64,000 nucleotides of DNA from Siphonodentalium dalli (taxonomy: Eukaryota; Mollusca; Scaphopoda; Gadilida; Siphonodentaliidae), in NCBI GenBank assembly GCA_032622095.1, contig CP136062.1:4468001-4532000 (forward strand), read 5' to 3'. The notes beneath the pieces are model-generated. The model made no database searches, was not told the origin of the DNA, and saw only the letters and a list, made by a program, of their open reading frames with translations. Positions 33,841-45,512 of this stretch are shown here, piece by piece. Positions within the stretch are counted from its first letter, which is position 1. The number at the start of each line of letters is the position of its first letter. The position numbers and the translations under genes were made by a program.

Positions 33841-34234
33841 TGCATGTAAGTTATCACATACATTGTACATGTATTATTTACGTACTTGTAATGTTTTTTG
33901 CACAACATAAAATTTGTTTACATAACACAAGTATATATAATATACATGTAGCAATCCTTCCCATGAGACGGGAGCGATTGCCCCCGCACCCGTGTGCACT
34001 CGCAACTTTTCACTCGTCCAGCTTGTCAAAATGTTGATGGTCACTGTAACCGTTGAATCAATATTGAACTATTTGATGACATATTTAGATCCTTTCCCAT
34101 CTCAGATAATTTACGGGCATGTGAAAGTGTAACTGGCCATAGGTCTATCTATCCCACAGTGGCATTTTGTTTGAGAAAAACCCATGTTACAATTATATTA
34201 CGGGTGCAATTACACCGGTCTTTTGAATGGCATT

Positions 34235-34449
34235 ATTATCTCCAAAACACACTGTGCATGAGTTGTGTGTTTACATACAGCACATAAATAGTGAGCAATA
34301 AGCAAAAAACTCAACATCGTGGCAATTGTTTAAGGGAGTGAATCATGGTGACTCATTCAACACAGAAATCTTGAGCGGTGAACATTAGAGATAGCCACAC
34401 TGGAATGTTGTAAACAACTTGGTTGCATTTCTAACTACATTTCAATTAG
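34235..34449. repeat. Dispersed repeat D, copy 2
   Basis: Same order of conserved words as copy 1 about 640 bp upstream (AATAGTGAGCAATAAGC, CTTGAGCGGTGAACATTAG, TGTTGTAAACAACTTGGTTG). It runs straight into the YY1-motif satellite. Confidence 0.72.
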
Positions 34450-35015
34450 TGGGGGTCTTTTGGCACGGGCTACAAATCGTACCTTTGGTCGGATCATTAT
34501 GAAATGTGTCATGGCTGTTGAGATTGACATGTAGATGGGAACGATTTAATTGGCAAAAAATACATAGCCACCAGCCATGTCTTGGATTTAAAAATTCAAT
34601 CCATTAGCAAGGGCTACAGGCCGGAGTGTTTGTCTGATCACCATGAAATATGTCGTGAATGATACTGCTGACATGTAGATGAGAACGAGTGATTTTGTGG
34701 TCATTCAGCCATAAAACATGGCAGCCATCTTGGATTTAACTCTTTGCATGACTAGATATTTTGCCACGGGCTACAAATTGTACCTTTGGTCGGATCATTA
34801 TGAAATTTGTCATGGCTATTGACATGTAGATGGGAACGATTCATTGTTAATATTAACATCCATGACACTCCGGCTTGTAGTCCGTGATAATGGATTGATT
34901 TTTCAAATCCAAGATTTTCGCTGGTGGCCATGTGTTTTTGCCGGATGACCCCAACATGATTTGTTACCATTAACATGTCAAAGTCAACAGCCATAAAAGT
35001 ACCTTTGAGGGCTCG
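34450..35015. repeat. YY1-motif satellite (V), 3.3 copies with a head-to-head junction
   Basis: Monomers of ~150-165 bp with GGCACGGGCTACAAATCGTA, TGGTCGGATCATTATGAAAT, ACATGTAGATGGGAACGA and GCCATCTTGGATTTA. From about 34855 to 35010 the sequence is an inverted copy (ATGACCCCAACATGATTTGT, ACATGTCAAAGTCAACAGCC), so the array changes orientation. The same family is at 62080-63600. Confidence 0.85.
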
Positions 35016-35029
35016 CAAATTACGTTTAC

Positions 35030-35603
35030 GTATAGTAATATTAAATATAAATTGAAGGGCTGTATCGCCATGGTGTGGATAATATGCACATGTATACAGG
35101 GAGTGACCGTATGGTCAAATGGTGGAGTGAATAGGTATATACATGGAGTGACTGTTTGGTAAAACATTAAATTTGGTGTATGATTGTCACGGTGAGGTGT
35201 ATATTCAAGCCTGGAGTGCATGAATGGCCGAATGTGCGGGGTATTGGTATATATAGCAGGGCTGTGTGGCCATTGGTGGTGTGTATATCTATATACTTAG
35301 AATGACTATGGCTATGGGTGTGGTGTATATGTATATATTGAGTGGCTATATGGCCATGGGTGTGACGTATAGGTATACAGGTAGTGACTGTATGGTCAAT
35401 GGTGAAGTGAATAGGTATGCTATGAGTGAATGTATGCTCAGGGGGTGACCGTTGGCCAATCGTAGAGTGAATAGGTATATCAGGATTGACTGTGTTGTAA
35501 TAAATATTGTGTATGGTTGTCAATGGTGAGGGGTATATTCAAGATATATATATAGATATATAGATATATATATATATATATAGATATATATATATAGCTA
35601 TAT

Positions 35604-35642
<39 letters not shown>

Positions 35643-36075
35643 TGTATATCTTGAGTGGCTATATGGCCATGGGTGTGGCGACTATATATATACGTGGATT
35701 AACTCTATGGTTATCGGTGTGGTGTATATAACGTGAGTAGATGGGCTCGTAGCGCCCGGGATGGTCGAAAAGATCGGGTGACCTTCTCCTTCACCCCACA
35801 ATGTGGTGTATATGTATACATTGAGTGGCTATATGTCCATGGGTGTGGCGAATATGTATACAGGGGTGACCCTTGACAAAAGGTGGTGTGAATATGTATA
35901 CAAGGAATGACTATGGTAATACATTTGCTATGTGATTGTCATGGGTGAGGTTTATTTTCAAGCTTGCTGTGTATGAATGGCCGAGTGTGCGGGGTATTGG
36001 TATAAAAAGAAGGACTGTATGGCCATTGCTGGGGTATATATGCATACGTGGAGTGAACATGAATACAAATAGTCG
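35030..36075. repeat. Degenerate ~50-60 bp minisatellite with a TA microsatellite
   Basis: Repeating GTGTATATGTATATATTGAG / TGGCTATATGGCCATGGGTG / GAGTGAATAGGTATAC words. A near-pure (TA)n/(GATA)n tract occupies 35543-35638. The Ile/Tyr/His-rich open frames on the minus strand are products of the repeat. Confidence 0.85.
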
Positions 36076-37255
36076 AGAATGACCCCAAAATGATACGGAC
36101 CGGTTGATACGGACACTGGTTTATACGGTCCCCGGCTGGCATGGACATCGGGATATGACTGAAATATGTTTTCTTGTGTTTGATAAATTATGAATTTGTA
36201 GTTCAATTAGTTTAAATAAACGTAGCTAATACTACTTGGTAAGACAGCTTAATTGTCATTAATGATCTTAATAAATCCTAGAGTATATATATGGTGTACA
36301 AGGTTACTTTCTGACTGGCGCTGCCACATGTTTCCTAAATATTTGTTGAATATTTTGTATGAGCATTGGCCAAATTCGAAACCCCATTCAAACTATCATG
36401 TGAACTTTGGGAATATGTAATCAATATGCAGATATATTAATACAATTTCATCAATGGATTAATATGATCGTACGTGACACGTAATGGAGCAACAACCAAG
36501 TTGATAATTAAGTTCAATATTACAATAATTATAGGATGTTACGTACAGGGTAGACCTCTCGGAGAAATGTATGTGTCATCAAACTAAAATACCATGTTAC
36601 AACTTGGATTGATATATTCGTAATCGTATATATAGTCACGGAATATCAATTTATCCCAGCACTTTCAATGCATGATTCAAATCTGAGCTGCCAATGATTC
36701 TGTGCATAAATTGGAGGTACCCTCGCGGGGTCTAAATACGCATACATGCAGTGCGGAATAAGAGTACAGGGTGGATAATTCTGCCATTGTCGATACGAGT
36801 ATACGGGGCGACACGGTAGCAATTCCCAACATAGCATAAAGTCAGCCTGGAAAGCTCTATTATGTCAATCATATAAATGTCTCAAATTCAGAAATGTTTT
36901 GTCGAAAATAGGTTTTACCAAACAGCAATATCATTTCTTGATCTGACTAAATAATCCATTCTGATTGGCCTTTCGAAAAATATAGTCTGCCTGGCAATCC
37001 CACGGTTTAAATAAACATACGGACACAAATAAACACCATATAGGGCAGCAAATTAAAACATAAGTAAGCATATAAGTATAAGAGTACAGGGTGGACATAG
37101 GAGCATACATGTATGCTTATTTAGATCCCCAAGAGCAGTTGGGTGAGCGTACTTAGCAGAGCGGCGCGTACCCCTGTTACGTGTATTTGGTGGAACACTG
37201 TTACATGTAGCAACCATGCATACGGACAAACTTCCGGGAATATCAACAACTCTGA
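36076..37255. other. No recognisable feature
   Basis: AT-rich unique-looking sequence. GAGTACAGGGTGGA occurs at 36762 and 37083, but no larger repeat or coding signal is visible. Confidence 0.5.
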
Positions 37256-38915
37256 AACGCACTGTGAAATTAAGAAATAGCCATGAATTAATAGGAGCAA
37301 TTAACAGATTTGTGGACTGTTACCACATTGCATGTCACAAGCATACGGACGCAGCTGCCACTATATCAATACCGCACGCTTGGTACGAAAGATAATTATA
37401 CACAAAATCGCATGCATGTCTTATACGGTAATGTCGTCAGTTTATCGGACAAGTGTAATGTCACGTACACGGATGGCACGATCAGTCAAATTCCCTTAGT
37501 GTTATACTTCTCTGATCGCAGAAGTCTCATAACCTATTGACATGTAACTTTGTTTGATTGAGGGTTTAACGTCGTTTTAACTGCGCTACTGTCTCAATAA
37601 AGGACTGTCAGATATAAATGCAATATGCGTTCATTGTGTTGATCAAGGTCGTTAAACTATATGGACGAATCTTCCGGAATATCGATATATGCATGCAACC
37701 ATGATACATATATTTAACAACAGAAAATGGTAGTAAGGCTGTATTACAAAACTTGCCTCCTTTAAAATATCGCATGCTTTCAAATCGCTATGCATAACAT
37801 ATAACATCTACCTGGAAGGGGGATTGACTGGAATCCTTCAGTGGCGTATGTTTTTTCTTTGATAATCTAATTGAACCTATTAATAATTGCTTGTTGTTGT
37901 CATGGTTCAGAAATTTTAGATAGTGGTACGTGTAGGTCAGAAATACTCAACTTTGATGTCCAGTAAATAGTTTATTTGGAAATTTTATTTCGCTCGATCA
38001 CACGCATGTGATATTGCTAATCAGGTTTTAAAATGGCAACTGATATTCGGACACCTCTGTGTATGCCTTCCCATTTCTAAATCCTCTAGATTATCACCGA
38101 CCTCACTAACACTTAACAATGGCAGAACCTGGCCGCATGCGTGTGACATGACACAAACACTGTATGATTAATAGTGTGATTAGTATAACATTTGCATACA
38201 TATTTATATGACATGTATATAGTTGTCATCTGTATATATGCTCTCCTAAATTGAGGTTAACAATAAACTTATTGTGAAATTAAGAACTTGCCACGATTGA
38301 ACTAAGAACCAGTAACAAATTAAGACTATCGTCGTGTATGTCACAAGCATATGGGCGCACGCTTGGTACGAGATAATATACATAACAATAATAATGCATG
38401 TTTGTATTCCGGTTGACAGTTTTATTGCACGATTGTAATGGCGTGATTGAAAGATTTTTTGAATTGGGTCTCGGTCATACCAGGTAGCGTCGAGGATACT
38501 GTAACGGTACCCAATTACTGGCTATGTCACAACCGTAAGGCTGTATTTTTTAAAACTGTTTTTACAATTCGTTCCGACACTTATCATTTTACACTGCGCT
38601 ACTGTATTTATAAAGGACTCTCTGATCAATATGCAAGATGCGTTGATCAAGGTCGTTAAACTATATGGACGAATCTTCCGGAATATCAATATATACATAG
38701 ATTTAACAACACAAAATGGTAAATTTAAGCATTTTACTAACAATATCTGTATGTCAAAACCGTAAGGCTGTATTACAAAACTTGTCTCCTTTAAAATATC
38801 GCATGCTTTCAAATTGATGTGCATAACATATAACATCTACCTGCAAGAGGGATTGATTCTTTCTTTGATAATCTAATTGAACACTATTAATACTTGCTTT
38901 TTGTTGTCATGGTTG
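37256..38915. repeat. ~1.02-kb direct duplication
   Basis: 37256-37920 recurs at 38274-38915 in the same order: TGTGAAATTAAGAA, GTCACAAGCATA, GCACGCTTGGTACGA, GATCAAGGTCGTTAAACTAT, TATGGACGAATCTTCCGGAA, CCTTTAAAATATCGCATGC and TTTGATAATCTAATTGAAC. Copies differ by short indels; the second lacks about 60 bp and has an extra ~35-bp piece. The segment between them (37921-38273) includes GAAATTTTATTTCGCTCGAT, found again at 40018. Confidence 0.88.
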
Positions 38916-39125
38916 TTACGCCAGCTTTTGAAGTGACCACTTTTGGAAGTAGGTCTCCACTTTTGAAGTAAAAAACGCCAGCTTTTGAAGTACCTCACCA
39001 CTTTTGTAATAAAATCGCCAGCTTTTGTAGTAAAGTAAGGTCTCCGCGTTTGAAGTAAAATACGCCAGCTTGTGTAGGTCTCCACTTTTGTAATAACAAA
39101 ATTACAGCTTTTGAAGTAAACTGAC
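38916..39125. repeat. ~35-40 bp minisatellite
   Basis: Alternating CGCCAGCTTTTGAAGTA and CACTTTTGAAGTA / GGTCTCCACTTTTG words, about six units with variable length. Confidence 0.88.
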
Positions 39126-39174
39126 TCAATACATTTTGACGGGCGCTGAACGATTTTCATGACAAAGTCAACCC

Positions 39175-39560
39175 GATAATCCATTGTGGCTATCGCCCAT
39201 ACGAGTGTGATGTGGTTTGAATAACTTTCAGTCATACCAACACAAGAGAAATCACACAGTCAATCGCCCATACACGTGTGACGTGTACCAAAAGGCACTT
39301 AGTGAGTCCGGTTGCGTGACAAAAGAATACACACCTGTAATCGACCATACGAGTGTGACGTGGTTTGAATAGCTTTCAGTTAAACTATCACACAGTCAAT
39401 CGTGTGACGTGTACCACAAGGTACTTAATGAGTCCGTTCCGTGACAAAATAATCTACACCGGTAATCGACCATACGAGTGTGACGTAGTTTGAATAGCTT
39501 TCAGTTAAACTATCACAAGACAAATCAATCGCCCATACACATGTGACGTGTACCAAAAGG
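39175..39560. repeat. ~125-148 bp tandem repeat with TGACGTG words, ~3 copies
   Basis: ACGAGTGTGACGTGGTTTGA at 39201, 39349 and 39474, alternating with CACGTGTGACGTGTACCA and AATCGACCATACGAG. Each unit has two TGACGTG words (CRE-half-site-like). Confidence 0.85.
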
Positions 39561-40119
39561 CTTGAGGAACGTTTCTGTGTGAACTGTGAACTTGATTTAT
39601 TATATTTTGGCTTCAGTAAACGTGAATCAGTGGACGAATTTGCATGGCTGGTAGATTTAGAGATCTGGTATATTTCTAAAATAATAAGACTTTCTTTATA
39701 AACTACACACTTCAAGATTAAAACTAATTGCTGAAATATAAGTGCATGCAATATTTCGGATCAGTGACCATTAACAATATAGACTACCAACTAGAATATG
39801 TACCTACATATATTGTGTTTTGATGTTTTTCTTTGTTGTGTTCTGGGATATCTCAAAATAATTCATCATTGTTTTTATGTTAAGTTATCAGTCCACGAGA
39901 CACCTCAACCTTCCCTGTATATAGTACACCACTTAGTCTGACCCCAATTGATAGGTGAAACATAGCAATTGTAAATATGTATACCATCATATATTGTCTT
40001 CATGATAGAATAATTCGGAAATTTTATTTCGCTCGATCACACGCATGTGATATTGCTAATCATGTTTCGGTATAGAAAGCTACTTTCTCGATCTGACATG
40101 GAAGCAAAGGGATATTATC
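39561..40119. other. No recognisable feature
   Basis: AT-rich sequence; only the 50-bp GAAATTTTATTTCGCTCGAT segment at 40018-40070 repeats part of 37973-38030. Confidence 0.5.
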
Positions 40120-41440
40120 TGCTTATGATGTCCCTTTCCATGGTCAGACAGCTAGCAGATGCATGGCGGAATCGGCCGCAAGTTAGGGGTTAACAGTGTC
40201 GTTTCCATTTGAGATATCGACATGGCGATTGGAACTGTGGTACGTACAGCTACGTCAATTCTGCCCGATGGTACATGCCCGATCTCGGACCATTTCCGTT
40301 TGTCCCCTGGTGGCGGTACGGTCGGCGGGTATTAATTTCTGTGCTTTTGAGTACATGAATAGCGGATTCGACAGTATCGTATGGGTTAATATATTCACTT
40401 CCGGTATAGCTAGCAACTTGCCCGATCGGCCGTGGATGCAAAGAGGTATTCGATGCATGATATGATGTCCGTTTCCGTGGTCAGACAGCTAGGAGAGGAG
40501 CGGTCGGTGCCTTTTTGGTGTTGTGTACCTGGCGGAATCGGCCGCAAGTTAGTGGTTAACAGTGCCGTTTCCGTTTGAGATATCAACTTGGGGATTGGAA
40601 CTTTGGTACATACAGGTATATTTTGCACGATCATACCCCTCGGGACGGTGCAATCAGGCACGGTCGGGTGCGGTCGGGTGCGGTCGGGTGCGGTCGGTGC
40701 TGTCGGGTTTTAGTAGGGTCCATGTTCAGCAGGGTCGTCCAATAGAGCCGTTTGTGTTTTCGGGGAGGATTATATACCGCTCCTCGAATCAGACAACTAT
40801 CCGCACTATGTTCGGGTCGACCAACTTTAACACACGAAACACTCTTGAGTTCGCAAACGTGAAGCAATTAAAATACCACCTAGCACTAGAAGTGGCTTTA
40901 CATACATTTGATATAATTTCGACACATGGGGGACACATCGTATAGTGCTTAGACTAAAATGGCATGATTATTCAACGATATAGATTTCGTGTATAAGTGT
41001 ATGATGTTTATCATTGATGAATATGCATTTAATTTCCGAGTCCTACTTATACATGTACAATTAAAGCTGAGTAATTAAACACAGTTCAGTTTGTTTTCAA
41101 ATGCCTTGTTATTGATATCGTATCGTAATTTAAGATGACATGTGAGGACACCATATTCAACTCGCGAATGAGAACTTTATTCTTCAGTCGAGTTGTGTGA
41201 CAATGCATGGCGAGACTTTTGTAGACTTGTTATTGTTATGAATATCGCTGCGAAAAAGAGTGCATTCACGAGAGACTGTTTACAAAGCACATCGTGCCAC
41301 GAATTTCTAATCTGTCTACGCCCTATACGGGACTCGTTCGCGTGAAACGAAACAGCACAAAATAGCGAAAATGACACCGCGTATCGTAATTTTAAGATGA
41401 TATGTGAGGACACCCTATTCAACTCGCGAATGAGAAAAGA
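40120..41440. repeat. Segmental duplication, copy A
   Basis: Contains GTCAGACAGCTAG...GCGGAATCGGCCGCAAGTTA twice (40140 and 40486). A 10-bp tandem (GGTCGGGTGC) lies at ~40662-40700, then GGGTCGTCCAATAGAGCCG and ACTCTTGAGTTCGCAAACG. A ~260-bp internal duplication (CGTATCGTAATTTAAGATG at 41119 and ~41382) closes it. Copy B is at 41785-42280 plus 43722-44270. Copy A has the uninterrupted CCAACTTTAACACACGAAAC (about 40829-40848), the empty site of the TTAA element in copy B. Confidence 0.88.
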
Positions 41441-41488
41441 CGCCTATTGTGGATGGGCGGCTATGGGGTATACGGGTATTATTATACA

Positions 41489-41645
41489 GTTGTCGCCCGC
41501 GATTGAGTGAGACACGGGGATTACATTTTGTCGCCCGCTCGAGACCTGGAATGTCACCCGAGGGACGCCAGACCCGAGAGTGACATTCCAGGTCGAGAGC
41601 GCGACAAATCCCCGTGTCTCACGAAAAGAAGGGTGACAACTGTTT
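41489..41645. mobile_element. Palindromic MITE, 157 bp
   Basis: Ends ACAGTTGTCGCCC and GGGTGACAACTGT are inverted repeats. Inside, GAGACACGGGGATT, CTCGAGACCTGGAATGTCAC and their reverse complements make a near-complete stem of ~45 bp around CGAGGGACGCCAGACC. It has no coding capacity. Target duplication not clear. Confidence 0.78.
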
Positions 41646-41784
41646 TGTTATCTTTGAAAAACGAGTACACACGAACCTCCTTAATAGCAGGCATAAATGC
41701 GCGCATATATTCTTTAATCCAGTTCGAAAAGTTAATTTTATGTTGGAATCCTCGCTATTTAGAAAATAAAACATTCATAATCTG

Positions 41785-42280
41785 TGATTTTGAGTACATG
41801 CATAGCGAATTCGACGGCAGCGTATGGGTTAATATATCCACTTCCGGTATAGCTAGCAATTTGCCCGATCGGCCGTGGATGCAAAGAGGTATTCGATTCA
41901 TGATATGATGTCCCTTTCCTTCGTCAGACAGCTAGGAGAGGAGCGGTCGGTGCTTTTTTATGTTGTGTACCTGGCGGAATCGGCCGCAAGTTAGGGGTTA
42001 ACAGTGCCGTTTCCGTTTGAGATATCAACTTGGGGATTGGAAATTTGGTACATACAGGTCTATTCTGCACGATAGTGTCTGACCCATCTCGACCCATCTC
42101 GATCAGGCACGGTCGGGTGCGGTCGGGTGCGGTCGGTTGCGGTCGGGTGCTGTCGGATTTTAGTAGGGTCCATGTTCAGTAGGGTCGTCCAATAGAGCCG
42201 TTTGTGTTTTCGGGGAGGATTATATACCGCTCCTGGAATCAGACAACTTTCTGCACTATGTTCGGGTCGACCAACTTTAA
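41785..42280. repeat. Segmental duplication, copy B, left part
   Basis: Parallels 40350-40840: TATGGGTTAATATATCCACT, CTTGCCCGATCGG-like word, the GGTCGGGTGC tandem at ~42112-42150 and GGGTCGTCCAATAGAGCCG. It is interrupted at TTAA (42277-42280). Confidence 0.88.
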
Positions 42281-42469
42281 CTCTTTCGCTGCCACCCGTC
42301 ACCACAGACGTAGCCCCCAGTGCCACGCATCCTGTACATATATCCATGTATTTCAGGTATATATGGGTAATACATTATATCTCAAGCAGTTTCTAATATA
42401 ATTAGTTGAAACTTCACATGTATATAGATATAGGTATACCTTGTCGAATGCCGCCATGGACACGCCCAC

Positions 42470-42890
42470 CAAGGTCACGTGACATTGGCGGCCATCTTGG
42501 ATTAGTGGCTATTTGCCTGTATATGTACAGTTTGTGTGGGTATGAATGGGTGTGTTGTTTGTTTTCTAATATTCAACCCAATGATACGATGTCCAACAGT
42601 AAGGTACACGGGAGTAACCTATATGAACCCACTTTGGACATAAAATAGGTCACGTGACCTTGGCGTCCATCTTGGATTTATGCAAGTTGCCACCTTTTGT
42701 AGCAAAATGGGATACAATGGCGCACTTTGTTGAGTTCGTGCTTTGGTTGCTAGAATATTCCTTGATAGGTACAATTCCAAATATAGATATATATAATATA
42801 ACCATACCCATATGTATATATACCTGCAGGGGGACATATGACCCTGCACCGCCCCTTATAAGTCACGTGATCTTGACGGCCATCTTGAAT
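42470..42890. repeat. Three E-box plus YY1-like modules inside the TTAA element
   Basis: GGTCACGTGAC followed after a few bases by GGCGGCCATCTTGGAT occurs at 42473-42505, 42648-42680 and 42861-42892 with minor changes. The rest of each ~180-210 bp unit is weakly conserved. CACGTG is the E-box core of bHLH-ZIP factors; CCAAGATGGC is the YY1 core. Whether they function here is unknown. Confidence 0.7.
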
Positions 42891-43054
42891 TTCAGGAAAT
42901 TGGGTTTTACGATGATTTATGTGAATTATATGGGTCACCCGGGCGTACGCATGGTCAACTCACCAGCATAATTAATGTAGTGGCCTGTTATCACCACTGG
43001 AAAACGACACAATAGACAAGGGTTGTTCAAAACCAGTAAAGGTGTATTATAAAT

Positions 43055-43400
43055 AATAGGTATAAGTATCTTATGCGCCGCTGCGCCTCTCGATCACTAG
43101 AGCATAGAGGTTAGTTACCCACCCACCACCCCATCCCGCCACCCATAGTATCTTATGCGCCGCAGGCGCCCCTATATAGAGGCTACTGCCCACATACATA
43201 ATAGGTATAAGTATATTATGCGCCGCAGGCGCCCCTCGGTCATTAGAGTATAGAGGTTAGTTACCCACCCACCACCCCATCCCGCCACCCTAGTATCTTA
43301 TGCGCCGCAGGCGCCCCTATAATAGAGGCTACTGCCCACACAAATAATAGGTATAAGTAACTTATGCGCCACAGGCGCCCCTCGATCATTAGAGTATAGA
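43055..43400. repeat. ~145-bp tandem repeat, 2.4 copies, GCGCC-rich palindromes
   Basis: AATAGGTATAAGTATCTTAT, GCGCCGCAGGCGCCCCT, AGAGTATAGAGGTTAGTTAC and CCACCCACCACCCCATCCCG repeat in order. GGCGCCTGCGGCGC is an imperfect palindrome present in each half unit. Confidence 0.85.
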
Positions 43401-43725
43401 GGTAATAACAATAACTTCTTCAGTCCTGAGTCTTTTGCGAGCAGCCATTTTCGACTGATAACCACGTGCTAATAACAATGACGCAATATTCCGGCTCTGA
43501 CTGTACCTCCATAACGTCAGAAATAGCATGACCTTGAGGACATTGTCGCTTTATATTGTTCGCGCGCAACAGTACTACAGATAAATACATTGTACACTGT
43601 CAAACATGCCGGAAATAATAGAGTTATATCCCATACATTAGACTACATACCAAATTCGCAAAAATGCGCGATTGGCAGCGTCTACGACGTTCGCATTTAT
43701 GCGCGTTTGGCAGCGAAAGAGTTAA

Positions 43726-44271
43726 CCCACGAAACACTCTTGAGTTCGCAAACGTGAAGCTATCTTTGCGGCAATTAAAATACCACCCAGCATTAGAAGT
43801 TGTTTTACATACATTTGATATAATTTCGACACATGGGGGTCACATCGTGGTGCTTAGACTAAAATGGCATGATTATTGAACGATATATATTTCGTGGATA
43901 AGTGTATGATGTTTATCATTGATGAATATGCATTTAATTTCCGAGTCCTACTCATACATGTACAATTAAAGCTGAGTAATTAAACATAGTTCAGTTTGTT
44001 TTCAAATGCCTTGTTATTGATATGAATATCACTGCGAAAAAGAGTGCATTCACGAGAGGCTGTTTACAAAGCAAATCGTGCCACGAATTTCTAATCTGTC
44101 TACGCCCTATACGGGACTCGTTCGCGTGAAACGAAACAGAACAAAATAGCGAAAATGACACCGCGTATCGTAATTTAAGATGCCATGTGAGGACACCCTA
44201 TTCAACTCGCGAATGAGAACTTTATTCTTCAGTCGAGTTGTGTGACAATGCATAGCGAGACTTTTGTAGAC
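43726..44271. repeat. Segmental duplication, copy B, right part
   Basis: Continues copy B after the TTAA element (CCACGAAACACTCTTGAGTT) and follows 40838-41440 to TGCATAGCGAGACTTTTGTA, where similarity stops at about 44271 against a retroelement fragment. It has an extra CTATCTTTGCGG relative to copy A. Confidence 0.85.
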
Positions 44272-44383
44272 CATATTGTTTGTATATTTCTCCCAATTTA
44301 TCAGAGGTAGACTTGGAATCGTCTGAGGTTTCGGATGTTTAGCCCATCTCGAATCGAGAGTAAAAGTCTGTTACTATCAAATA

Positions 44384-45137
44384 GTGTTTTCTCACTTGTG
44401 TGATCCAGTAACACTATTCACAGACAATGCTTCATATTTCACCCCACAAGAGTTCAAAGAGTTTACTTCGGCAAGAAACTGTCAGTTGATGACATCATCG
44501 CCCCATTATCCACAGGGAAATGGTTTCGCCGAGGCTGGTGTGAAAATTGCGAAAAGCATTATAACCACACCAGACCCCATCGTAGCTCTCGCCGCATATC
44601 GAACGACAAGAGTGAAATCGACTGGCTATTCGCCTAGTGAACAAATGCTAGGGCGAACCGTAAGGACAAATTTACCTTGTTTACCAGAGACTTTGGAACC
44701 AAAGTGGCCTCCACTCAAAACTGTTCAAACGAGGGATGAGAAATATAAACAGACTTATAAGCAGTCATTTGACTGGAAAAACTCGACAGTTCTGTTAGTT
44801 GCCAGATCTAAAACATGGAGATCGCGTGCGAATTGGCACCGACAAGGAATCTGATTGGTCTAAAACCGGAACAATTCAAGAAGCTGACACTCCTAAGCAT
44901 AGTTACATAGTGAAAACACCACGTGGAACATTTCGCCGAAATCGGAGACACATTCAGGTCATACCGACCGAAATTCATGGAACTGAACAAGATGTACCTA
45001 ATAATGTCATCCATAACGAAAAGCAGGAGGTACCAGTCAGCGATACGCAGCCGATAATCGACTTATCAGGCAAAAATTATACCACTCGTTCAGGTCGACG
45101 CATACAGGCGCCAAATAGACTCATTAAAAACGCTTAA
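44384..45137 (+). pseudogene. Ty3-type retrotransposon integrase, C-terminal half, frameshifted
   Basis: The first frame (44384-44854, 156 residues) covers the end of the integrase catalytic core. LFTDNASYF holds the second catalytic Asp (residue 14) and YPQGNGFAEAGVK the catalytic Glu (residue 50), exactly D-x35-E. AYRTTRVKSTGYSPSEQMLG follows, as in Ty3/gypsy Pol. The second frame (44799-45137, 112 residues) is the C-terminal domain: LKHGDRVRI, then GTFRRNRRHIQ. A single-base shift near 44785-44800 separates them. The zinc-binding N-terminus and first Asp are missing, as are RT, RNase H and gag; the break lies near 44271. The intact enzyme inserts element DNA into chromosomes in the nucleus. 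An LTR follows at 45337. Confidence 0.9.
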
Positions 45138-45323
45138 CAATCGCAATTCTTGTCAAAAAATGTAATCTTAATTGTTTTGAACTTGTGAAATGTAGCATGC
45201 AACATTATATAGGACAGTATAACGTACAAGGATACGAGTGGTGTGTAAGCTGCGTGGGAGTTAGGTCAAGTTATGCCAGGTAATGTCAGAGAATGAATGT
45301 AACAGTTTCATTGCCGTACTTAT

Positions 45324-45336
45324 AAAAGAGGGAAGA
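45324..45336 (+). promoter_or_regulatory. Polypurine tract of the Ty3-type element
   Basis: AAAAGAGGGAAGA, all purines, immediately before the TG that starts the LTR and 187 bp after the integrase frame ends. This is the normal primer position for plus-strand synthesis. Confidence 0.75.
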
Positions 45337-45416
45337 TGTTGAGTATACCTGATGTACGCGGGGCGTGGACAGTGCATGCCGCGAGTATGTGATTGACAGA
45401 GAGACCGCATACGTGG

Positions 45417-45424
45417 TATAAAAG
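45417..45424 (+). promoter_or_regulatory. TATA box in the LTR
   Basis: TATAAAAG about 80 bp into the LTR and 90 bp before AATAAA, consistent with a U3 promoter. Confidence 0.6.
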
Positions 45425-45506
45425 AGAATACACTTGGGGAGCTAGGAGAGATTGAGTAAGAACGCCTGATATGAATATATGCTAGCAGAGATACTTTATG
45501 ATATAG

Positions 45507-45512
45507 AATAAA
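45507..45512 (+). terminator. AATAAA polyadenylation signal in the LTR
   Basis: AATAAA 33-38 bp before the LTR end, downstream of the TATA box, as expected at the R region. Confidence 0.6.

Larger units (their letters stand above)
42281..43721. mobile_element. piggyBac-like non-autonomous transposon, 1.44 kb, TTAA target
   Basis: Inverted ends CTCTTTCGCTGCCA (42281-42294, reverse complement at 43708-43721) directly abut TTAA on both sides (42277-42280 and 43722-43725). The paralogous copy A reads CCAACTTTAACACACG without the insertion, so the insertion and its TTAA duplication are directly visible. TTAA duplication and CYCTTT-type ends are characteristic of piggyBac transposons. No transposase frame is present. 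The interior consists of two tandem families: CACGTG/YY1-like modules (42470-42890) and a GCGCC-rich repeat (43055-43400). Confidence 0.9.

Noticed and set aside
35030-36206. Minus-strand His/Ile/Pro-rich frames
   Set aside because: They follow the period of the ~50-60 bp minisatellite and lack any recognisable domain.
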